NCBI GenBank assembly: GCA_964369355.1
Contig: CAYJEO010000003.1
Span: 1-63,493, forward strand
Direction of reading: 5' to 3'
DNA length: 63,493 nucleotides
Origin: CAYJEO01 sp964369355
GTDB taxonomy: Bacteria > Bacillota_I > Bacilli_A > RF39 > UBA660
In this document: piece by piece, positions 1 through 8,526 of the stretch
Layout: each line of letters begins with the position of its first letter
Position numbering within the stretch: position 1 is the first letter of the stretch
Made by a program: the position numbers and the translations under genes
Notes under the pieces: model-generated
The model's database searches: none
Told to the model about the DNA's origin: nothing
The model's input: the letters and a program-made list of their open reading frames with translations, nothing else

Positions 1-6
1 TAAGAT

Positions 7-24
7 AAAAACTTATAGTTTTTA
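7..24 (+). terminator. Probable terminator of the gene upstream of the window
   Basis: AAAAACT and AGTTTTT form a short hairpin with a 3-4 base loop, directly after a TAA at the window edge. The hairpin is AT-only and weak, and the upstream gene is not in view. Confidence 0.35.
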
Positions 25-53
25 AAGACAAAAAAACTAATTTATAGTATAAT
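25..53 (+). promoter_or_regulatory. Candidate sigma-A promoter for rplI-dnaB
   Basis: TATAAT at 48-53 is a perfect -10. AAGACA at 25-30 is a weak -35 with 17-base spacing. The promoter sits 25 bases before rplI and after the probable terminator of the preceding gene. Confidence 0.5.
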
Positions 54-78
54 ATAGAAGTACTAAAGAGGTGAAATT

Positions 79-519
79 ATGAAAGTTATTTTTATTAAAG
101 ACTTAAAAGGACAAGGGAAAAAGGGAGAAATTAAAACTGTAGCAGATGGTTATGGTATGAATTTTTTAATAAATAAAGGTTTTGCTGTAGAAGCAAATCA
201 AAATAATTTGAAAAAATTAAATAAAGAAAATAAAGATGCAATGTTAGAAGAAGAAGGATTAGTTAAAAAAGCAAAAGAGTTAAAATTAAAACTAGAAAAA
301 CTAAAAATTTCTTTTAAAGTTAAAACAGGAGATGCAGATAAAGTATTTGGAACTATAAGTGTTAAACAAATAAATTCTGAATTAAAAAAATTAGGATATG
401 ATATTGATAAAAAAATAATACATATTAATAATCCTATATCTTCATTAGGGTTTCATAATGTTTCTATTCAATTACATAAAACAGTAGAAGCAACATTAAA
501 AATAGAATTAACAAAGTAG
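79..519 (+). CDS. rplI: 50S ribosomal protein L9
   Basis: L9 bridges two parts of the large ribosomal subunit by binding 23S rRNA. The 146-residue length is typical. The N-terminal half starts MKVIFIKDLKGQGKKGE and contains the GYGMNFLI segment of the rRNA-binding domain. A long charged helix (about residues 40-75) leads to the C-terminal domain. An AAAGAGGTGA ribosome site precedes the ATG. The next gene, dnaB, starts 8 bases after the stop. This rplI-replicative helicase pair is conserved in Bacillus, so co-transcription is expected. Confidence 0.97.
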   Translation: MKVIFIKDLKGQGKKGEIKTVADGYGMNFLINKGFAVEANQNNLKKLNKENKDAMLEEEGLVKKAKELKLKLEKLKISFKVKTGDADKVFGTISVKQINSELKKLGYDIDKKIIHINNPISSLGFHNVSIQLHKTVEATLKIELTK

Positions 520-526
520 GTGAATT

Positions 527-1858
527 ATGAATAAAAAAATGCCATATAACTTAGAAGCTGAACAAGCAGTATTAGGCTCAATGTTTATAGCAAAATATGC
601 ATTACAAAAAGCAATCGAGTTAATTACTCCAGATTTGTTTTATAGTGATGCTCATGCAAAAATATTTGAAACTATTAAATCATTATCAGAAAATAATGCG
701 CCAATTGATATAACTACAGTAACTAATGAATTAGATAATAAAAAATTATTACGCCAAGTTGGGGATGTAGAATATTTAAGTGAAGTTATTAATGCAGTTC
801 CTACGGCAGCAAATATAGATTATTATATTAAAATAGTAGAAGAAAAAGCTATTTTAAGAAGATTAATAAATGAAGCAACACAAATAGCAGAAGAAGGTTA
901 TGAAAATATGGAAGATATAACTACCATATTAGATAATGCTGAGAAAAAAATATTAAATGTTGTAAAAACACGTAAAGGGTCTGAATTTAGAAGTGTACAA
1001 GATGTTTTATTTAAAACACAGTCTGATTTGGAAACATTAGCAAAAAATAAAGGTGAAATTACTGGATTAGAAACAGGATTTTATGATTTAGATAAAGTAA
1101 CTTCTGGATTTCATGCTAATGAATTAATAATAATAGCAGCAAGACCAGCGATGGGAAAAACTGCATTCGCCCTTAATTTAGCAACTAATATAGCTATGAA
1201 TAGTAGCAAAACTGTTGCATTATTTAACATGGAGATGGGTGCTGAACAATTAGCAACCCGTATGTTATCTTCAGTAGGTCAAATTGAAGGGTATAAAATG
1301 CGTAATGGTAGATTAGAACATAATGACTGGAAAAGAGTTAACGAAGCAATTTCAAGATTAGCAGATACAAAAATGTTTATCGATGATACTCCAGGTATGA
1401 CTATTGGAGAAATTAGAGCTAAATGTAGACGACTTGCTAGTAGTGAAGGTGGTTTAGGTATTGTTATAATCGACTACTTACAGTTAATTTCAGGATCTGC
1501 TAGATATGCAGGTAATAGACAACAAGAAATAGCAGAAATTTCTCGTTCCTTAAAAACATTAGCAATGGAATTAGAAATACCAATTATTGCTTTAGCACAG
1601 TTATCACGTAGTGTTGAAGGAAGAGAAGATAAAAGACCTATCTTAAGTGATTTAAGAGAATCTGGATCGATTGAACAAGATGCTGATATAGTAGCTTTCT
1701 TATATAGAGATGATTACTATACAAAAGAAATATCAATCGATGAAAATACAAGTAAAAGTGAATTTATTATTGCAAAACATCGTAATGGACCAACAACAAC
1801 TATTGATTTAATTTTCCAAAGAAATTTCAGTACTTTTGTTAATGCAGTAAAAGAGTAA
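527..1858 (+). CDS. dnaB: Replicative DNA helicase DnaB
   Basis: This is the hexameric 5'-3' helicase of the replication fork (named DnaC in B. subtilis). The N-terminal DnaB domain begins MPYNLEAEQAVLGSM. The RecA-like motor domain carries Walker A ARPAMGKTA (residues 205-213), a Walker B stretch IVIIDYLQLI near 312-322, and the C-terminal AQLSRSVE and LRESGSIEQDAD motifs. The length of 443 residues is normal and no intein is present. It is the second gene of the rplI operon and is followed 10 bases later by the M23 peptidase gene. Confidence 0.97.
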   Translation: MNKKMPYNLEAEQAVLGSMFIAKYALQKAIELITPDLFYSDAHAKIFETIKSLSENNAPIDITTVTNELDNKKLLRQVGDVEYLSEVINAVPTAANIDYYIKIVEEKAILRRLINEATQIAEEGYENMEDITTILDNAEKKILNVVKTRKGSEFRSVQDVLFKTQSDLETLAKNKGEITGLETGFYDLDKVTSGFHANELIIIAARPAMGKTAFALNLATNIAMNSSKTVALFNMEMGAEQLATRMLSSVGQIEGYKMRNGRLEHNDWKRVNEAISRLADTKMFIDDTPGMTIGEIRAKCRRLASSEGGLGIVIIDYLQLISGSARYAGNRQQEIAEISRSLKTLAMELEIPIIALAQLSRSVEGREDKRPILSDLRESGSIEQDADIVAFLYRDDYYTKEISIDENTSKSEFIIAKHRNGPTTTIDLIFQRNFSTFVNAVKE

Positions 1859-1868
1859 GAGGTGAAGT

Positions 1869-3317
1869 ATGAATAAAACAATGACCATAATATTGATTGT
1901 AATAGCAACAGTGGTTATGTTTTTTCTAGGTTTTGAACAAATACAAACATTAGAACCAAAAACATATTATAATGTTTATTTAGAATCTGAACTATTAGGT
2001 GTAATTGAGTCTAAATCAGAATTAGAAAATTACATAGATGAATTAGGAGACGAAATAAAAGAAACGTTTTTAGTTGATGCTGTATATGCTCCAAACGGTT
2101 TAGAAATAAAAAGAATTGACACATATTCAAATAACGTAATGTCAATTGATGAAATATATGACGAAATAAAAGAAAGACAACCTTTTACAATTAGAGGTTA
2201 TACATTAACTTTAAAAGGTGAAGAAGATAGAATAATACATGTTACTGAAGAAGAAATAATAGAAGAAGCTATATTAGACACTATTAAAACTTTTACAGGA
2301 ACTGATCATTATGAAGCTTATATAAATGAGACACAAATTGAGATTGTAACAACAGGTGAAGTAATCGATAATATTTACATAGCAGAAGAAATGACTATTA
2401 AAGAAGAAAATATATCTGCAGATGCAACTATTTATACTTCTTCTGAAGAATTAGCAAAATATTTATTATTTGGAACAACAGTGCAACAAGATTCATACAT
2501 AGTTAAATATGGAGATACGATTGAACAGGTTGCTTTTGATAATCAAATAAATGTAGAAGAGTTTTTAATATCAAATCCACAATTTACAAATGAAAATAAT
2601 TTATTATTTCCAGGACAAGTTGTTGTAATTGGAAAACTAGATCCTAAAATTAGTGTTGTTGTAGAAGAAACTCAAGTAAAAGATAATGTTATTAATTATA
2701 AAACTATTGAACAAGTTGATCCAGATTTATTAGTAGGGAATTCTAAAGTTTTACAAGAAGGACAAGATGGTGTTGTAAGAATTACTCAGAAAGTTGAAAA
2801 AACTAATGGTAATATCACTTATGTTGATCCAATAGAAGAACTAGAAGAACTATTAGTTCCTTCTGTTGATAAAATTGTTCAAGTTGGTGGTAAATATGTA
2901 CCTAATGTTGCTACAGGTACTTGGACTTGGCCAACTAACTCAGGTTATACTATAACTTCAGGATATGGTTATAGAGTAAATCCATTTGGTGGTGGAAGAG
3001 AGTTTCATAATGCCCTAGATATAGCAACTGGTTATGGTTCTCCTATATACGCTGCTAATAATGGTACAATATATAGAGCAGAATATCACTATAGCTATGG
3101 TTATTATGTAATAATAAACCATAACAATGGAATATATACTTTATATGCACATATGGCTTCTATTTACACTAAAACAGTTGGTATGACAGTAGAAGCAGGT
3201 ACTCAAATAGGAACTATGGGAATGACTGGTTCAGCAACTGGTCCACATTTACATTTTGAAGTTTGGGAAGGTAAAGTATGGTCAGGGACACACTTTAATC
3301 CTTATACTTTATATTAA
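1869..3317 (+). CDS. Membrane-anchored M23 peptidase with LysM and G5 domains
   Basis: A predicted cell-wall endopeptidase facing outward. One N-terminal membrane anchor (residues about 5-21) is followed by a region of unknown fold. A LysM domain (about 208-256; YIVKYGDTIEQVAFDNQ), a G5-like domain (about 265-340) and a C-terminal M23 domain (about 360-482) come next. The zinc-site residues are all present: H380 and D384 in HNALD, H428 in YAHM, and the HLH at 460-462, so it should be active. Its stop overlaps the walJ start by one base. B. subtilis keeps YycH/YycI/WalJ genes in the equivalent position, but this gene is not one of them. The exact substrate is unknown. Confidence 0.9.
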   Translation: MNKTMTIILIVIATVVMFFLGFEQIQTLEPKTYYNVYLESELLGVIESKSELENYIDELGDEIKETFLVDAVYAPNGLEIKRIDTYSNNVMSIDEIYDEIKERQPFTIRGYTLTLKGEEDRIIHVTEEEIIEEAILDTIKTFTGTDHYEAYINETQIEIVTTGEVIDNIYIAEEMTIKEENISADATIYTSSEELAKYLLFGTTVQQDSYIVKYGDTIEQVAFDNQINVEEFLISNPQFTNENNLLFPGQVVVIGKLDPKISVVVEETQVKDNVINYKTIEQVDPDLLVGNSKVLQEGQDGVVRITQKVEKTNGNITYVDPIEELEELLVPSVDKIVQVGGKYVPNVATGTWTWPTNSGYTITSGYGYRVNPFGGGREFHNALDIATGYGSPIYAANNGTIYRAEYHYSYGYYVIINHNNGIYTLYAHMASIYTKTVGMTVEAGTQIGTMGMTGSATGPHLHFEVWEGKVWSGTHFNPYTLY

Positions 3318-4081
3318 TGAAAATAAGTGTTTTAGCAAGTGGTTCTAGAGGGAATAGTTCTTTAATCGTAACTGATAAAGTTAAGATTTTAGTAGACCTT
3401 GGAACTACTTGTTTATATGTAGAAAAAAGATTAAAAGAGTTAGAAATATCACCATTAGAAATAAACGCAATATTTTTAACTCATACCCATATAGACCATA
3501 TAGCAGGAATAAAAGTATTTGTAAAAAAATACAATCCTAAAATATATTTAAGTGAAAAAATGCATAATGAAATTAAAAGCAAATTAGAAATAACTAACTA
3601 TGAATACATTGAAGAAGAAACTATGTTATATAATTTACATATAGAAGCTTTAAAGGTAAGTCATGATGTAAGTGATTGTCATAGTTATATATTTACTAAA
3701 GAAAAAAAGTCAGTAGCATTAATAACAGATACTGGATATATACATAAAAAACATTTTGAAAAATTAAGAAATAAGAATGCTTATTTAATGGAAAGTAACC
3801 ATGATGTTAAAATGCTTATGGAAGGTAAATATCCTCATCATTTAAAACACAGAGTTGTAGGAGATGTAGGACATTTATCTAATGTAGATTCAGCTTATTA
3901 TTTATCTAAACTTATTGGAGAAGATACTAAAAAAATAGTATTAATCCACTTAAGTAAAGATAATAATACAAAAGAATTAGCATTTAATACTTTAAAAGAT
4001 ACTTTTAATAAAAACAATATAATGTTTAATGATATAGAAATATCTAATCAAGATGAAAAAACTGAGTTGGTGATGCTATGA
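3317..4081 (+). CDS. walJ: WalJ/YycJ-like metallo-beta-lactamase-fold hydrolase
   Basis: A cytoplasmic metallo-beta-lactamase-fold enzyme with the metal motif THTHIDHIAG (H56, H58, D60, H61) and N-terminal VLASGSRGNSS. The 254-residue length fits YycJ/WalJ. That family is linked to coordination of cell division with replication and to DNA repair in Bacillus and relatives; its substrate is not settled. The start ATG overlaps the preceding stop and the stop overlaps the start of rlmH, so the three genes are translationally coupled. The position near rplI and dnaB is syntenic with B. subtilis. Confidence 0.85.
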   Translation: MKISVLASGSRGNSSLIVTDKVKILVDLGTTCLYVEKRLKELEISPLEINAIFLTHTHIDHIAGIKVFVKKYNPKIYLSEKMHNEIKSKLEITNYEYIEEETMLYNLHIEALKVSHDVSDCHSYIFTKEKKSVALITDTGYIHKKHFEKLRNKNAYLMESNHDVKMLMEGKYPHHLKHRVVGDVGHLSNVDSAYYLSKLIGEDTKKIVLIHLSKDNNTKELAFNTLKDTFNKNNIMFNDIEISNQDEKTELVML

Positions 4082-4533
4082 TAAAAATAATATGTGTAGG
4101 TAAAATAAAGGAAAAATTTTTTTCAGATGCTATTTTAGAATATTTAAAAAGATTATCTAAATATACTAAAGTTAATATTATAGAATTATCAGATGTCGCA
4201 TTAGATAACAAAGACTTAATTTTACAAAAAGAAAAAGAATCTATTTTAAAACATATTAATACTAAAGACTATGTTGTAACATTAGAAATAGAAGGTAAAA
4301 ATATTACTTCAGAGCAACTTGCTGAATTAATTGATAAAACACATATTTACAATCCTGTTATGACTTTTATAATAGGAGGTTCATATGGATTACATGATGA
4401 TGTCAAAAATAGAAGTGATTTTAAATTAAGTTTTTCTAAAATGACTTTTCCACATCAATTATTTAGAGTATTACTTTTAGAACAAATTTATAGAGCATAT
4501 AAAATAAATAATAAAGAATCTTATCATAAATAA
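4078..4533 (+). CDS. rlmH: 23S rRNA pseudouridine-1915 N3-methyltransferase
   Basis: RlmH is a SPOUT methyltransferase that modifies pseudouridine 1915 in helix 69 of 23S rRNA on assembled 70S ribosomes. The 151-residue protein has the N-terminal ICVGKIKEKFF, the SAM-binding knot region FIIGGSYGLHDDV, and the characteristic C-terminal end RAYKINNKESYHK. The ATG overlaps the walJ stop (ATGA arrangement). A terminator hairpin overlaps the stop codon, so this closes the operon. Confidence 0.95.
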   Translation: MIKIICVGKIKEKFFSDAILEYLKRLSKYTKVNIIELSDVALDNKDLILQKEKESILKHINTKDYVVTLEIEGKNITSEQLAELIDKTHIYNPVMTFIIGGSYGLHDDVKNRSDFKLSFSKMTFPHQLFRVLLLEQIYRAYKINNKESYHK

Positions 4534-4548
4534 GATTTTTTTTATTTT
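4517..4548 (+). terminator. Terminator after rlmH
   Basis: AATCTTA (4517-4523) pairs with TAAGATT (4531-4537), followed by a T-rich run. The hairpin begins inside the end of rlmH. Confidence 0.7.
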
Positions 4549-4595
4549 AATGTATAAAAAATATAAAATGAATCCATTATTAATTAGGTGAGAAA

Positions 4596-5111
4596 ATGAA
4601 AACAATAATTTTATTAGGAAGTATATTTTTTGTATTTATAACAATAGGTGCTAATTCAGAAGTATTAATACCAGAAGATGCTTTAAGACTTAGAATTTTA
4701 GCAAATTCAAATACTGAATATGATCAAAGTATTAAAGATGAAGTATCTGTTGAAGTAGAAAATACTTTATCGTCCTTATTAAAAGATTCACAAGGTGTTA
4801 ATGATTCAAGAGAAATTATTAATGAAAATATGTATTTAATTGAACATAGTGTAAATAAAGTGTTTTTACGACATAATTATACAGAAGACTTTACAATTAG
4901 TTACGGATTAAACTATTTTCCTGAAAAAGAATATAAAGGAGTAATTTATGATGAAGGAGAGTATGAGTCTTTATTAATAACATTAGGTAGTGGAAAAGGA
5001 GATAATTGGTGGTGTGTTTTATATCCACCTTTATGTATGATAGAAGCAGAAGGATCTACTGAAATTGAATACAAATCTTATGTAAAAGAAATAATTAATG
5101 AATACTTTTAG
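4596..5111 (+). CDS. spoIIR: Stage II sporulation protein R
   Basis: SpoIIR is made in the forespore under sigma-F and secreted to the intermembrane space, where it triggers SpoIIGA to process pro-sigma-E in the mother cell. The 171 residues include an N-terminal signal or anchor segment (about 1-22), the family motif DALRLRILANSNTEYDQS, and the later GKGDNWWCVLYPPLC motif. A GGTGA ribosome site precedes the ATG. The gene stands alone between terminators. A GTATA element lies upstream at about 4551, but I could not see a convincing sigma-F -10. Confidence 0.93.
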   Translation: MKTIILLGSIFFVFITIGANSEVLIPEDALRLRILANSNTEYDQSIKDEVSVEVENTLSSLLKDSQGVNDSREIINENMYLIEHSVNKVFLRHNYTEDFTISYGLNYFPEKEYKGVIYDEGEYESLLITLGSGKGDNWWCVLYPPLCMIEAEGSTEIEYKSYVKEIINEYF

Positions 5112-5120
5112 TCTAAAAAA

Positions 5121-5155
5121 AATCTTCAATAATAAAATATATTGGAGGTTTTTTT
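5121..5155 (+). terminator. Hairpin plus T7 between spoIIR and mntP that contains the mntP ribosome site
   Basis: The 5' arm 5121-5131 (AATCTTCAATA) pairs over all 11 positions, allowing G-U pairs, with 5140-5150 (TATTGGAGGTT). Seven T residues run into the mntP ATG at 5156. The GGAGG ribosome site of mntP lies in the 3' arm, so the element can both terminate spoIIR transcription and hide the mntP ribosome site. Confidence 0.7.
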
Positions 5156-5826
5156 ATGTTACTATTAATTGCAATTGGTCTTAGTATGGATGCTTTTTCT
5201 TTATCACTAGCTTATGGTACTTTAAATATTTGTAAAAAAGATATTTTTCTAATTAGTATAATCGTAGGTATATATCACTTTTTCATGCCACAATTAGGTC
5301 ATAGTATATTTGATATNNNNNNNNNNNNNNNNNNNNNNNNNNNNNNNNNNNNNNNNNNNNNNNNNNNNNNNNNNNNNNNNNNNNNNNNNNNNNNNNNNNN
5401 NNNNNNNNNNNNNNNNTCGTAGGTATATATCACTTTTTCATGCCACAATTAGGTCATAGTATATTTGATATAATAAATAATTTTTTTATTTTGAAAACTA
5501 ATTTATTAACAGCGTTTATTTTATTTTTATTAGGTTTACAAATGTTGTTTAAAAAAGATAATAAAAAAGTAAAAAAAATGTATTTTTTAGAAATACTATT
5601 ATTTGGATTAGCAGTTAGTATAGATTCATTTTCTATAGGTATAGGATTAAAAAGCATTACTAATAATACTTACTTAGCTTCATTGATATTCTCAATAACT
5701 AGTTTTTTATTTACTTTTATAGGGCTAATAATAGGTAAAAAAATAAGTGAAAAAATAGGAGAAGTAGCACCTATCATAGGAGGGTTATTACTTTTAATAT
5801 TAGGTTTTTACTATGTTTTTTCATAA
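5156..5826 (+). CDS. mntP: Manganese efflux pump MntP, split only by a false assembly gap
   Basis: MntP exports Mn2+ across the membrane. The two halves carry the repeated LSMDAFSLSLAYG and LAVSIDSFSIGIGL motifs, each at the start of a three-helix unit. The 100 N at 5317-5416 sit between two identical 55-base segments (5262-5316 and 5417-5471). Collapsing that overlap joins the halves in frame into an intact 171-residue protein (161 + 355 bases = 172 codons including the stop). No yybP-ykoY manganese riboswitch is visible. Instead the ribosome site is inside a terminator-like hairpin. Family length is usually 180-190 residues. Confidence 0.9.
5262..5316 (+). repeat. Contig-end overlap, copy 1 (identical to 5417-5471)
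   Basis: These 55 bases are repeated exactly after the N run. The 55-base size suits a de Bruijn k-mer overlap. This is an assembly artefact, not a biological repeat. Confidence 0.9.
5317..5416. other. Scaffold gap (100 N) that should be removed
   Basis: Exactly 100 N between two copies of the same 55 bases inside mntP. The true gap size is minus 55. Confidence 0.92.
5417..5471 (+). repeat. Contig-end overlap, copy 2 (identical to 5262-5316)
   Basis: Second copy of the 55-base overlap. Reading from 5472 continues the mntP frame that was interrupted at 5316. Confidence 0.9.
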
Positions 5827-5873
5827 TGTTGTGGTATAATTGATATGGTTTAAAAGCATAAAGGAGATATAAT

Positions 5874-6725
5874 ATGTTAGTAAATACAAAAGAAATGTTA
5901 AATAAAGCAAAATTAAATAAATATGCAGTTCCACATTTAAATATTAATAACTTAGAGTGGGCTAAATTTATATTAGAAGTAGCACAAGATAAAAAAAGTC
6001 CAATTATTTTAGGAGTATCAGAAGGTGCTGCTAAATATATGGGTGGATATAATGTTGTTACTATGATGGTAAAAGGATTAATAATGGATTTAAATATAAC
6101 AGTTCCAGTATGTCTACATTTAGACCATGGGACAAGCTTTGAATCTTGTAAAAAAGCAATAGATGCAGGTTTTTCATCTGTAATGATTGATGGTTCTAAA
6201 GAAACTTTTGATAAAAATATTGAAATAACTAATCAAGTAGTAGACTATGCTAAACAATATAATGTTTCAGTAGAAGCAGAAGTTGGGGCTATTGGCGGTG
6301 AAGAAGATGGTGTTGCTAATGAATTAGCTTATGCCAAAGTAGAAGATTGCAAAAAAATGGCTTTGGAAACTGAAATAGATTTAATGGCACCAGCATTAGG
6401 TAGTGTTCATGGATTATATAAAGGAGAGCCTAAGTTAGATTTTGAAAAAATGATGGAAGTAGCAAGTGTTACAAATTTACCATTAGTATTACATGGCGGT
6501 ACAGGAATTCCAGATGAATTAATTAAAAAAGCAATAGCTTCAGGAATTACTAAAATAAATGTTAATACAGAATTACAAATATCTTGGACAAAAGGTGTTA
6601 GAACATTTATTGAAGAAAACAAAACGCAATACGATCCAAGAAAGATTATATTAGCAGGAAAAGAAGAAATAAAAAAATCAATAGAAGATAAAATTATGCT
6701 ATTTGGTTCTAATAACCAGGCATAA
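5874..6725 (+). CDS. fba: Class II fructose-1,6-bisphosphate aldolase
   Basis: A zinc-dependent glycolytic enzyme that splits fructose-1,6-bisphosphate into DHAP and glyceraldehyde-3-phosphate. The 283 residues show the zinc and active-site segments VCLHLDHG, VEAEVGAIGGEEDG, APALGSVHG and LHGGTGIPD. An AAGGAGATATAAT ribosome site precedes the ATG, with an extended -10 (TGGTATAAT, -10 at 5835-5840). It is a single-gene unit between mntP and murA. Other glycolytic genes (pgk, tpiA) lie 10-14 kb downstream. Confidence 0.96.
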   Translation: MLVNTKEMLNKAKLNKYAVPHLNINNLEWAKFILEVAQDKKSPIILGVSEGAAKYMGGYNVVTMMVKGLIMDLNITVPVCLHLDHGTSFESCKKAIDAGFSSVMIDGSKETFDKNIEITNQVVDYAKQYNVSVEAEVGAIGGEEDGVANELAYAKVEDCKKMALETEIDLMAPALGSVHGLYKGEPKLDFEKMMEVASVTNLPLVLHGGTGIPDELIKKAIASGITKINVNTELQISWTKGVRTFIEENKTQYDPRKIILAGKEEIKKSIEDKIMLFGSNNQA

Positions 6726-6774
6726 CACACAATTTTAATAAATACATATAAATATAGTAACTAGGAAGTGAATA

Positions 6775-8028
6775 ATGAAAAAAATAATAATAGAAGGTAA
6801 TAAAACCTTAAAAGGAGAAATTAAAATAAGTGGAGCTAAAAATAGTGCACTTGCTTTAATTCCAGCAGCATTATTATCTGATGAACAAGCAGTTATTGAA
6901 AATATACCAGCTATATCAGATATAGATGCATTAAATGACATCTTAATGTTTTTAGGAGCAGATGTTGTAAGAGAAAACGATAAAATGACAATTAATTCGT
7001 CATTAATTGAAAATAAAGAAATACCAGAAAGTGCATCAAAAAAACTAAGAGCATCATATTATTTTATGGCAGCTTTATTAGGTAAATACAAAAGTGTAAA
7101 AATGTATTTTCCAGGTGGATGTAATATAGGAAAAAGACCTATTGATCAAACATTAAAAGCATTTAGAGCATTAGGTGCAACAGTAGAAGAAAACGACAAT
7201 CAATTTTATATATATGCTAATGAATTAATAGGAGCAGAAATTAAGTTAGATATGCCAAGTGTTGGAGCTACTAATAATGCTATATTAGCATCAGTTAAAG
7301 CAAAAGGTATAACTACTATTAAAAATGCTGCAAGAGAACCAGAAATTGTAAATTTAGTAGAATTTTTAAATAATATGGGAGCTAAAATAACAGGTGAAGG
7401 TACTAGTGAAATTAAAATCGAAGGTGTTGAAAAACTAGGAAGTTGTTCAGTTAGGGTAATACCTGATAGAATTGAAGCTGGAACTTATGTAGTAGCTGGA
7501 GCTTTAATGGGAGAAAATTTAAAAGTATCTAATTTAATACCAGAACATATTGGAAGTTTAATTGAAAAATTAAAAGAAATGGGAGTTAATTTAGAAGTTT
7601 TAGAAGATAATGTTATTATTAGTAAAACACCTAATTTAACACCAGTAAATGTAACTACTTTAGGATATCCAGGATTTCCAACAGATTTACAACAACCACT
7701 GACTGTATTAATGGCAACTTGTAATGGAGAATCAATTTTAGAAGAAACTATCTACGAAAATAGATTCCAAAATATTCCTTATCTAAATGAAATGGGAACC
7801 TCTATAAAAATAGATGGTAAAAAAATAATAATAACAGGACCTACAACTTATAAAAATGCAACAGTAACTGCAACTGATTTAAGAGCAGGAGCTTGTATGA
7901 TTTTAGCAGGTTTATGTGCAAAAGGAAAAACAGTTGTTTTAGAAATTGAACATGTTTTAAGAGGTTATGAAAAAATAATTGAAAAACTTACTTTAGTAGG
8001 TGCAAAAATTAGATTAGAAGAACAATAG
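6775..8028 (+). CDS. murA: UDP-N-acetylglucosamine 1-carboxyvinyltransferase
   Basis: MurA transfers enolpyruvate from PEP to UDP-GlcNAc, the first committed step of peptidoglycan synthesis, and is the fosfomycin target. The 417-residue length is standard. Visible motifs are ISGAKNSALALIPAALL at the N-terminus, the active-site loop PGGCNIGKRPID with the catalytic Cys, and TDLRAGACMILAGL near the C-terminus. In B. subtilis murAA lies just upstream of spoIID-spoIIQ-spoIIID-mbl. Here the same order holds, with about 5 kb of other genes in between. Confidence 0.96.
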   Translation: MKKIIIEGNKTLKGEIKISGAKNSALALIPAALLSDEQAVIENIPAISDIDALNDILMFLGADVVRENDKMTINSSLIENKEIPESASKKLRASYYFMAALLGKYKSVKMYFPGGCNIGKRPIDQTLKAFRALGATVEENDNQFYIYANELIGAEIKLDMPSVGATNNAILASVKAKGITTIKNAAREPEIVNLVEFLNNMGAKITGEGTSEIKIEGVEKLGSCSVRVIPDRIEAGTYVVAGALMGENLKVSNLIPEHIGSLIEKLKEMGVNLEVLEDNVIISKTPNLTPVNVTTLGYPGFPTDLQQPLTVLMATCNGESILEETIYENRFQNIPYLNEMGTSIKIDGKKIIITGPTTYKNATVTATDLRAGACMILAGLCAKGKTVVLEIEHVLRGYEKIIEKLTLVGAKIRLEEQ

Positions 8029-8043
8029 AATAGAGGAATTAAA

Positions 8044-8418
8044 ATGGTAGAGTATAAAGATGCAATAATAATTATTTGTACATTTTATATTATCTATCAT
8101 TTTTTCTTTTATAATTCTAAATATAATATAGCAGATAAATTTTTAAAAAGATTAGTAATTAATCTAAATACTATTTGTTTATTTATATTAGGAATAATCT
8201 TAAATCTTGTATTTAATGATTTAGAATTTATTAAAAACTTAATTGATTATTTTTATATAGGTTTAATACTAATACATATAATATTTTTTGTTTTAATAAA
8301 AGTAATAATAAATATAATTTATTTATTTTCAAAGGAAACCAAAAAAGCTGATAAGGGTTATAAATTAACAATTAATTTAATACCAATAGCATGTTATTTA
8401 ATAATAATTTTAATGTAA
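8044..8418 (+). CDS. Unrecognised small membrane protein
   Basis: 124 residues with four hydrophobic stretches (about 7-24, 37-57, 68-95 and 108-124), so probably a multi-span membrane protein. I recognise no family motif. It starts 16 bases after murA with a GAGGAATTAAAATG start region and is followed by a terminator, so it is likely the last gene of the murA unit. A role in envelope biology is only a guess from position. Confidence 0.7.
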   Translation: MVEYKDAIIIICTFYIIYHFFFYNSKYNIADKFLKRLVINLNTICLFILGIILNLVFNDLEFIKNLIDYFYIGLILIHIIFFVLIKVIINIIYLFSKETKKADKGYKLTINLIPIACYLIIILM

Positions 8419-8440
8419 AAGTCTTATGACTTTTTTATTT
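8417..8440 (+). terminator. Terminator of the murA unit
   Basis: AAAAGTC (8417-8423), TTAT loop, GACTTTT (8428-8434) and further T. The hairpin overlaps the stop codon. Confidence 0.8.
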
Positions 8441-8526
8441 TTTAATATATAAAATATATATTTATAAAATATTTATGTTATAATTATTTTAGGATAGTAA
8501 TCCAATATTAAGAAAAGAGGTAATTT

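Noticed and set aside
4078..4081. TGA read as tryptophan, as in mycoplasmas
   Set aside because: TGA acts as a stop in conserved genes such as walJ and dnaD, and Trp is encoded by TGG throughout.
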